Part shown: in pieces, positions 58,487 through 64,000 of the stretch
Layout of the letters: every line of letters starts with the position of its first letter
Numbering within the stretch: position 1 is the first letter of the stretch
Origin: Paenibacillus radicis (ex Xue et al. 2023)
GTDB lineage: Bacteria; Bacillota; Bacilli; Paenibacillales; NBRC-103111
NCBI RefSeq assembly: GCF_024722015.1
Contig: NZ_JANQBD010000017.1
Location: 124,001 to 188,000, forward strand
Direction: 5' to 3'
Length of the DNA: 64,000 nucleotides
Position numbers and translations under genes: made by a program
The notes under the pieces: generated by a model
Databases searched by the model: none
Seen by the model: only the letters and a program-made list of their open reading frames with translations
What the model was told of the DNA's origin: nothing

Positions 58487-59392
58487 TTAAGTCGGATCCA
58501 AGGGCTGTGGCTGAGACAAGTGACCTTTACGAAAGCCTGCGGGGGTAATTCCCTTGCTTTCCCGGAATATGCGGGCAAATGTGTTATATGAACCATAGCC
58601 TGTTTCCATAGCAATTTCAAGCACACTCATTTCAGTGGATATCAAAAGTCCGCAGGCTTGGCGTATTCGCACATCATGGACGAAGGTCACAAAATTTTGG
58701 CCTAAAGCTCTTTTGAACAGCTCGCTTAAATAAGGCACACTAAACCCAAACCGTTCGGCCAATCCGCTTAATGTCAAATCATCCCTGTAATGGTTATGAA
58801 TATATTGAATAACCTGCCAAACACTGCTTCTCGGCTTCTTTCTAACATATGCATGGGCTGCTGCTGCTTCCTGCAGGCCAGGCTGCATACTTCTTCTGAG
58901 CCGGTCAAAGCGAACGAGCACCTCGGTCAGCTTGGCTTTGATTAATGAGTTCCTCCATGGCTCCGCACCTGAATACTCCGCACTTAGCTCCTCTAATACC
59001 GATTGAAACCTCCGCTGCTCTTCGGAATCCTCAACTTGAACAAATGACGGTAAATTAGCTTCCGCTGAATTCCAATCTATTCCTGGCAGCTGCTCGGCGG
59101 GACTGTACAAATGAATGCCAAAATTGCAATTGAAAAGCTGCAGCGGCGAACCAGGATCTGAATGAATTTCATGGAACTGATATGGCATAACAAGAGTGAA
59201 TGTTCCCGGAAGCATCAAATGCTTGACGCCATTAATAGTTTCAGAACCGCTGCCTTCAATAACATAGGAAAATTCCAAATAATCATGCCTGTGCGACTCA
59301 AAGCCATTGACCAGTTGATTGACTTTAATATGAAAAGGCAGCTCCGAATCCATATTAGGGTAATGAGTTAAGTACTTGGGAACGACGGCCAT
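58487..59392 (-). CDS. AraC-family transcriptional regulator (301 aa)
   Basis: An N-terminal cupin sensor (FESHRHDYLEFSYVIEGSGS) and a C-terminal AraC double helix-turn-helix (LSGLAERFGFSVPYLSELF, LEIAMETGYGSYNTFARIF). The frame opens at 59449, but GGGGAG before ATG 59392 is the only good ribosome binding site. It is divergent from the dehydrogenase/isomerase pair and probably activates it. Similar in arrangement to the AraC/Gfo pair at 28.5-30.8 kb. Confidence 0.91.
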   Translation of the reverse strand: MAVVPKYLTHYPNMDSELPFHIKVNQLVNGFESHRHDYLEFSYVIEGSGSETINGVKHLMLPGTFTLVMPYQFHEIHSDPGSPLQLFNCNFGIHLYSPAEQLPGIDWNSAEANLPSFVQVEDSEEQRRFQSVLEELSAEYSGAEPWRNSLIKAKLTEVLVRFDRLRRSMQPGLQEAAAAHAYVRKKPRSSVWQVIQYIHNHYRDDLTLSGLAERFGFSVPYLSELFKRALGQNFVTFVHDVRIRQACGLLISTEMSVLEIAMETGYGSYNTFARIFRESKGITPAGFRKGHLSQPQPLDPT

Positions 59393-59532
59393 TTTATTTA
59401 CTCCCCTTGCCAGCTGAAAAAGTGGGATATCCGCCATAAAAAATGGCATGTATTTTATACGCTTACATTTTACTATAAAATCAAATACCGCAACATACCT
59501 TAAATCATTTATTTTGGGAGGCCGTCATTACA

Positions 59533-60609
59533 ATGAGCACAACGGATAAAATCAGACTTGGAATCATCGGAGCAGGCAACATCGGAAACGTTCACATGAA
59601 TATTTTTAAACAGCTGCCCGAGGATACGGTAATCGTCGCAACAACGGATACCTACTTGCCTCTAGCAGAAAAACGTGCAGCTGAGCATGGAATTCCCAAG
59701 GTATATCCAACAGCCGATGAATTGATTGCCGATCCGGAAATCGACGCTGTTATCATCGGAGTTCCTAACCAATATCATGCTCCAATCGCTGTAAAAGCTT
59801 TGCAAGCAGGCAAGCATGTGCTGTTGGAGAAGCCAATGGCCATAGATGTACCGTCAGCTCGCGACATCGTACGGGCGCAGCGTGAAAGCGGTAAGGTTCT
59901 GATGATTCCTCATCAAATGCGATGGGAATGGCTTCCTCTGCAAGTGAAAGAGCAGATTGATAAAGGTGCACTGGGGCATATTTACAATGCCAAGGTAGGC
60001 TGGTTCCGCCGCAAAGGTATTCCAGGCTGGGGCACTTGGTTTACTCAACGTGATGAGTCCGGCGGCGGCCCGCTGATTGATATTGGCGTACATATGCTCG
60101 ATCTCGGCTTCTTTTTCCTTGGCGACCGCAAGCCTGTGTCCGTATACGGCTCCACCTATGCCGAATTCGGCCCCAAAAAACGCGGCATCGGCACATGGGG
60201 CACACCGAATTGGAATGGTCGATTCGATGTTGAAGACTTAGCTACAGCGTTAATCAAAATGGATGATGGCAGCACGCTCTCCTTGGAAGTTAGCTGGGCC
60301 GTTCATATGGATACGGATAGCCAGCATTTCATCCATTTGATGGGCTCGGAGGGGGGAGCTTCGATCCGCGGTAATGAAGGCAAGCTGCTTACCGAGACAT
60401 TCGAGCGTGCAACGGAGGTGTCGCTGACTAAGCCTTCTAATGATGAAGGAGGACGGATACGTGTAAGCCGCCACTTCATTGAATGTATCCGCGAAGGCAA
60501 ACAGCCTACTACATCGGCATTAGCCGGCTTCACTAACAATTTGATCCTCGATGCCATTTACGAGTCCTCCCGTACGGGACATGAAGTTATTTTGGATTGG
60601 ACTATTTAA
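59533..60609 (+). CDS. Gfo/Idh/MocA-family oxidoreductase (358 aa)
   Basis: NAD(P)-dependent dehydrogenase of the inositol/sugar type. Rossmann motif LGIIGAGNIGNVH, catalytic Lys in HVLLEKPMAID, and LIDIGVHMLDLG for the substrate side. TTGGGAGG lies before ATG 59533. It is followed 41 bp later by a TIM-barrel sugar isomerase, a pairing usual for sugar or inositol degradation. Substrate not predictable. Confidence 0.93.
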   Translation: MSTTDKIRLGIIGAGNIGNVHMNIFKQLPEDTVIVATTDTYLPLAEKRAAEHGIPKVYPTADELIADPEIDAVIIGVPNQYHAPIAVKALQAGKHVLLEKPMAIDVPSARDIVRAQRESGKVLMIPHQMRWEWLPLQVKEQIDKGALGHIYNAKVGWFRRKGIPGWGTWFTQRDESGGGPLIDIGVHMLDLGFFFLGDRKPVSVYGSTYAEFGPKKRGIGTWGTPNWNGRFDVEDLATALIKMDDGSTLSLEVSWAVHMDTDSQHFIHLMGSEGGASIRGNEGKLLTETFERATEVSLTKPSNDEGGRIRVSRHFIECIREGKQPTTSALAGFTNNLILDAIYESSRTGHEVILDWTI

Positions 60610-60650
60610 TATATTTTTCAACAACTTCTATAAGGAGGCTTGAACCAACC

Positions 60651-61502
60651 ATGTTAAAAGGTCTTACAAGAGCTGGGCTCGGAAGCAATGTGGGCAATAT
60701 CGAACAATTCATTGAAGCTGCGGCTGCGCACGGCTTTGTTGCTGTTGCGGCAAGCGGCCAGGAGCTGGAAGAATGGATTGCAGCTAAAGGAATAGAAGCT
60801 GTCCGCGGCTTTCTGCAAGAGCACGGCGTACAAATCGGCACTATCGGATTATCCGTACAGTGGCGCGAGACAGAGGAAGAATTCGTTCGCGGCCTTGCAC
60901 GGCTTGCCAAAGACGCTGAGGCGGCGGCGGCTGTAGGATGCACAGCCTGCGTCACTTATGTGCTTCCTTCTACTGATCAGGATGCCGCACATTTTACCGT
61001 ATTGGCTACTCGCCGTTTGCGTACTTGCGCACAAATATTGGCACCATACGGAATTCAATTTGGCCTTGAATTTGTAGGGCCACATCATCTTCGAACCCGA
61101 TGGAAAAATCCGTTCATCTGGGGACTGCAGGAAACGCTGGATTGGATAGACGCCATCGGTGAAAGCAATGTTGGACTGCTGTTCGACAGCTATCATTGGT
61201 ACACTAATGAGCTAGGTGTTGAAGATATACTTCGTCTAAAAGCAAGCCAGATCACTCTTGTGCACATCAACGATGCCCCAGACGTACCGGTAGCGGACGT
61301 TCTGGATAACAATCGCCTGTTTCCTGGAGAAGGAGTGATCGATCTGGCAGGCTTCCTTCGTGCGCTGAAGCAAATTGGCTATACCAGAGTTGTAGCACAA
61401 GAAATTCTTACGCCTAAGCCGCTTGAGCAACCAACAGAGGAGCTGCTGCAGCGTTCACGTGATGCATTCCGCAACGTATACGCTGCCGCTGGATTAGAGT
61501 AA
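60651..61502 (+). CDS. Sugar phosphate isomerase/epimerase, TIM barrel (283 aa)
   Basis: Xylose-isomerase-like TIM barrel protein. Metal-binding residues are likely in FGLEFVGPHHLR (Glu), LLFDSYHWY (Asp/His), LVHINDAPD (His/Asp) and VVAQEILTP (Glu). TAAGGAGG at 60631-60638 selects ATG 60651 over an earlier in-frame start at 60597 that overlaps the dehydrogenase. Co-transcribed with the dehydrogenase and ended by a strong terminator. Probably an epimerase or isomerase of the same sugar. Confidence 0.91.
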   Translation: MLKGLTRAGLGSNVGNIEQFIEAAAAHGFVAVAASGQELEEWIAAKGIEAVRGFLQEHGVQIGTIGLSVQWRETEEEFVRGLARLAKDAEAAAAVGCTACVTYVLPSTDQDAAHFTVLATRRLRTCAQILAPYGIQFGLEFVGPHHLRTRWKNPFIWGLQETLDWIDAIGESNVGLLFDSYHWYTNELGVEDILRLKASQITLVHINDAPDVPVADVLDNNRLFPGEGVIDLAGFLRALKQIGYTRVVAQEILTPKPLEQPTEELLQRSRDAFRNVYAAAGLE

Positions 61503-61509
61503 GTAAGCA

Positions 61510-61549
61510 AAAACGACCATTTCTCGCAAAAGAGATGGTCGTTTTTATT
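61510..61549 (+). terminator. Bidirectional terminator
   Basis: AAAAACGACCAT-TCTC GCAAAA GAGA-TGGTCGTTTTT. It separates the isomerase gene from the convergent GDSL hydrolase gene. Confidence 0.88.
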
Positions 61550-61561
61550 CTTACCTTGCCC

Positions 61562-62194
61562 TTATTCCACTGCACCGACTGCCTGAAGCCATGCTTTGGC
61601 GATCAGAGCATGCCCTGCTGGAGATGGATGTACGCCATCTGGCGCCCAGAACGAGGCTGCAGCACGCGCCGATGCTTGAGCGAATAAGCCGTCCAAGCAA
61701 ACCAGCCGGGCTCCGAATTCTCTGGCAAGCTCACGAACTACTGTAATTTTCGGATCCAGGTCCTCTCTCCACTGCTTGCGGTCCTCAGGAACCGGGAGAA
61801 CAAACGGCTCGATAATTACCAGCTTGGCTTCAAGCTTGGCTGATTGTTTAAGAATGTCACGGTATACCTCTTCAAACTGCTCCGTAGAGGTCGGATCGTT
61901 TCGGTCATATCTTCTCCAAGTGTCGTTAATCCCTATATAAATGGAAACAACATTAGGCTTCAAATCAAGGCAATCCTCCTGCCAGCGTTTCTGCAAATCC
62001 TTCACCCGATTGCCGCTGATACCGCGGTTAACGAACTGTACCTGCTTCTCCGGATATAAGGCAGAGAATTGTGCCGCAGCCATCAGAGCATACCCCTTGC
62101 CTAGGTCATCCCCCTTGTCACGATTACGTCCTGCATCAGTAATGCTGTCTCCTTGAAATAATACTACGTCGCCTTCCTTAATCCAAGATTGCAT
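61562..62194 (-). CDS. SGNH/GDSL-family hydrolase (210 aa)
   Basis: Esterase or deacetylase of the SGNH fold. Block I is VLFQGDSITDAGR (Ser, Asp), block II NRGISGNRV (Gly), block III IYIGINDTWR (Asn) and block V APDGVHPSPAGH (Asp, His). No signal peptide, so cytosolic. The open frame extends upstream to 62497, but GGGAGGG before ATG 62194 and the family's usual N-terminus set the start. Such enzymes in sugar loci often deacetylate sugars or oligosaccharides. Confidence 0.93.
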   Translation of the reverse strand: MQSWIKEGDVVLFQGDSITDAGRNRDKGDDLGKGYALMAAAQFSALYPEKQVQFVNRGISGNRVKDLQKRWQEDCLDLKPNVVSIYIGINDTWRRYDRNDPTSTEQFEEVYRDILKQSAKLEAKLVIIEPFVLPVPEDRKQWREDLDPKITVVRELAREFGARLVCLDGLFAQASARAAASFWAPDGVHPSPAGHALIAKAWLQAVGAVE

Positions 62195-62307
62195 ACTAGT
62201 TACCCTCCCAAATATGTATAAGCTGCTCACATCCTTTTCCAGTTTAGCATAACAAGGAAAACCAGACAGCGGTTTTTCAGTAAAATTTATTAGCGATTTT
62301 ATCAAGC

Positions 62308-63585
62308 TTAAGACTGCTGAATCGGTTGTACAATCACACCGCTGCTTTTTGAAATCCGGATGGCCATTAAAGCAGCAAATAAACATACAAAACCAGCGGC
62401 GATAAAAGGAAACGTATAGTTCCCCATCAGCTCTCTCAACAGACCTGCTCCATAAGCTGCGGTTGAAGCTCCGATCTGGTGGGCTACAACGATCCAACCG
62501 AAGATCATGCCGGCTTTTTCCTTACCGAACTCTTTCATCGCGAGCTTGACTGTAGGCGGTACTGTAGCAATCCAATCAAGACCGTAAAATACAGCGAACA
62601 TCAAGAGCGCCATTGGACTGGAATCGAGAGCATACGGCAAGAAAAGCAAGGAAAGACCACGAAGCCCATAATACCAGAAAAGCAGCCAGCGACTGTCAAA
62701 CCGATCCGATAACCATCCTGAAAGCGTAGTTCCAAATAGATCGAACAAGCCCATCAAAGCCAGTAATCCGGCTGCCATTACTTCGGGAATACCATAATCT
62801 CCACAGGCGGGAATAAGATGAGTGCCTATTAAACCATTCGTCGAGAACCCGCAGAAAAAAAAGGTACCAGCCAGCAGCCAGAAGGTTTTGTTCTTTAATG
62901 CTGAACCAAGCGCAAGAAGCGGTGTGAGAAACAAATTTCCTTTGAATTTATCAGGTTTGACAAGCTCCTTCGTCCCGTAAGGGGCAACACCAACATCATA
63001 AGGATGGTTTCTCATCCATACAGCCACGATAACGATCAGCAGAACCAGGATCGCAACAGCTGAATACACCGAGGTTCTCCAGCCGGCTTCTACTGTAATT
63101 TGGGCAAGCAATGGAAGAAACAGCAGCTGTCCTGTGGCAGCACTGGCTGTAAGCAAACCAATAACAAGCCCTTTCCTCTCAACAAACCAGTGATTGGTAA
63201 CCGTTACGCCCAGTACGTTTGCCATCATTCCTGTTGCAAGTCCCGATACGACACCCCATAGTATTTCAAACTGCCATAAGGAGCTCATTAAAGGTGTGAT
63301 TGAAAGGCTTAAGGCCAATACCGCCAATGAGGTGACCATCATCCTTCGTATACCGAATCTCTCCAGCAGTGCAGCGGAAAAAGGGCCCATTAACCCGTAT
63401 AAAAATATTCCTGTCGAGATGACGGCCGATATGGACCCGCGATTCCAGCCATACTCTTTTTCAAAGGGCAGCATCAATATACTTGGCATAGAGCGAATTC
63501 CAGCGGATACTAGCAAGGTTACAAAAGCGATGAGCACAACCACCCATCCGTAATAAATTCGCGAAGATTTCATGCTGACTTGCAT
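62308..63585 (-). CDS. MFS transporter, oxalate/formate-antiporter-like (425 aa)
   Basis: Twelve-helix major facilitator of the monocarboxylate/OFA-like group: YYGWVVVLIAFVTLL at the start, PFEKEYGWNRGSISAVIS and the central loop (GVAPYGTKELVKPDK). The motif GWLSDRFDSRW corresponds to the second half's signature. GGAG upstream of ATG 63585. It is upstream of the GDSL hydrolase on the same strand with a 113-bp gap. Carboxylate or sugar-acid uptake is possible. Confidence 0.9.
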   Translation of the reverse strand: MQVSMKSSRIYYGWVVVLIAFVTLLVSAGIRSMPSILMLPFEKEYGWNRGSISAVISTGIFLYGLMGPFSAALLERFGIRRMMVTSLAVLALSLSITPLMSSLWQFEILWGVVSGLATGMMANVLGVTVTNHWFVERKGLVIGLLTASAATGQLLFLPLLAQITVEAGWRTSVYSAVAILVLLIVIVAVWMRNHPYDVGVAPYGTKELVKPDKFKGNLFLTPLLALGSALKNKTFWLLAGTFFFCGFSTNGLIGTHLIPACGDYGIPEVMAAGLLALMGLFDLFGTTLSGWLSDRFDSRWLLFWYYGLRGLSLLFLPYALDSSPMALLMFAVFYGLDWIATVPPTVKLAMKEFGKEKAGMIFGWIVVAHQIGASTAAYGAGLLRELMGNYTFPFIAAGFVCLFAALMAIRISKSSGVIVQPIQQS

Positions 63586-63649
63586 CTGGTGTTCACTCCA
63601 TTTCTATTTCTTATTTTAGTTGTACATGCAAATGATGTTGAAAAAAAAC

Positions 63650-64000
63650 TTACTTTCGCTCCAACTGCTCGCTTGTCGACTCCATATTCATAGACAGCTG
63701 TTCAGAAGCTTCCAAACCTAAAATAGCATTATATCTGCGATGCAAGCTTTTGGATGCGTTACGAATCGTCTCTTCCAGCTCTTGCCCTTTGGGAGTTGGA
63801 TATACAAGTACAGTTTTCCCCTGAACCTTCCGTTCTACCAATTGCTTGCCTTCCAATTTATCAATAAATCGCGTCAGCGTTGAAGCTGCAATGTACAATT
63901 TCTCCGATAATTCCTTTTGTGTAATTCCGGGCGTTCCGTTCACAAGCCGAATAATGTAACCATACATAGGGGTTAATCCGGTTGCTGCAAATTCTTCTTC
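63650..64000 (-). CDS. MarR-family regulator, cut by the window edge
   Basis: Partial: the frame remains open to the last base (EEEFAATGLTPMYGYII), so the true N-terminus lies outside the window. The visible part has the winged helix (TQKELSEKLYIAASTLTRFI, then DKLEGKQLVERKVQGKTVLV) and the C-terminal dimer helix. It lies 64 bp upstream of the MFS gene on the same strand and may regulate it. Confidence 0.87.
   Translation of the reverse strand, partial: EEEFAATGLTPMYGYIIRLVNGTPGITQKELSEKLYIAASTLTRFIDKLEGKQLVERKVQGKTVLVYPTPKGQELEETIRNASKSLHRRYNAILGLEASEQLSMNMESTSEQLERK

Overview
The window looks like chromosomal DNA of a spore-forming member of the Bacillales, most likely Paenibacillus or a close relative. 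The evidence is a tricistronic GerA-type spore germination receptor operon, a FapR-type operator in front of fabH-fabF, a BmrC/BmrD-type ABC exporter with a leader-peptide attenuator, a Bacillus-style rhamnose operon (RhaEW fusion, RhaA, RhaB, DeoR repressor), strong AGGAGG ribosome binding sites and many small palindromic intergenic repeats. The genus is inferred from this gene content, not proven. No rRNA, tRNA, CRISPR array or intact transposase was seen.

Layout. 0.2-2.1 kb: aldo/keto reductase and a frameshifted SDR gene. 2.1-4.5 kb: ECF sigma factor with two membrane proteins that share a C-terminal domain. 4.7-7.3 kb: fabH-fabF under a promoter overlapped by a FapR palindrome, with a MITE-like repeat between the genes. 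7.4-8.7 kb: YciI-like protein and MsrAB. 8.9-12.6 kb: germination receptor operon in the order B-A-C. 12.6-13.5 kb: queuosine-precursor transporter behind a preQ1-I riboswitch. 13.5-14.0 kb: decayed small secreted-protein genes. 14.5-22.7 kb: a surface phosphoesterase region with two metallophosphoesterases, a GDPD-like phosphodiesterase, two unknown membrane proteins, a catalytically dead metallophosphoesterase paralogue and a lipoprotein. 22.8-25.2 kb: PilZ protein, then a LysR regulator divergent from a DapA-family aldolase. 25.2-27.2 kb: EcsC-family gene with hexapeptide repeats, a tandemly duplicated gene end, and a long low-complexity repeat tract.

27-37 kb: AbrB-family membrane protein, Gfo/Idh/MocA dehydrogenase with divergent AraC regulator, M29 aminopeptidase, ndk, and bmrCD with leader peptide and terminator. 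37-40 kb: BsuPI-domain protein and a LysR/EamA divergent pair. 40-46.4 kb: rhamnose operon rhaEW-ASRT-rhaA-rhaB-rhaR, which includes a gene of the sensory-rhodopsin-transducer family. 46.5-48 kb: Fur-boxed flavodoxin and a small unknown protein. 48-51.4 kb: MmyB-type regulator, then TetR plus MFS drug pump behind a perfect palindrome. 51.5-52.2 kb: non-coding element with IS-like ends. 52.2-56 kb: second heterodimeric ABC exporter. 56.3-58.4 kb: single-domain receiver and a sulfatase-fold LTA-synthase-like protein. 58.5-64 kb: AraC regulator divergent from a dehydrogenase/isomerase pair, GDSL hydrolase, MFS transporter and a MarR gene cut by the window edge.

The genes form several self-contained regulatory modules, each with its cis element visible: FapR, preQ1, Fur, the TetR palindrome, ribosome-mediated attenuation, and direct repeats before the rha operon. 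The least explained parts are the 18.5-22.7 kb cluster with its pseudo-phosphoesterase, and the ASRT-like gene inside the rhamnose operon.
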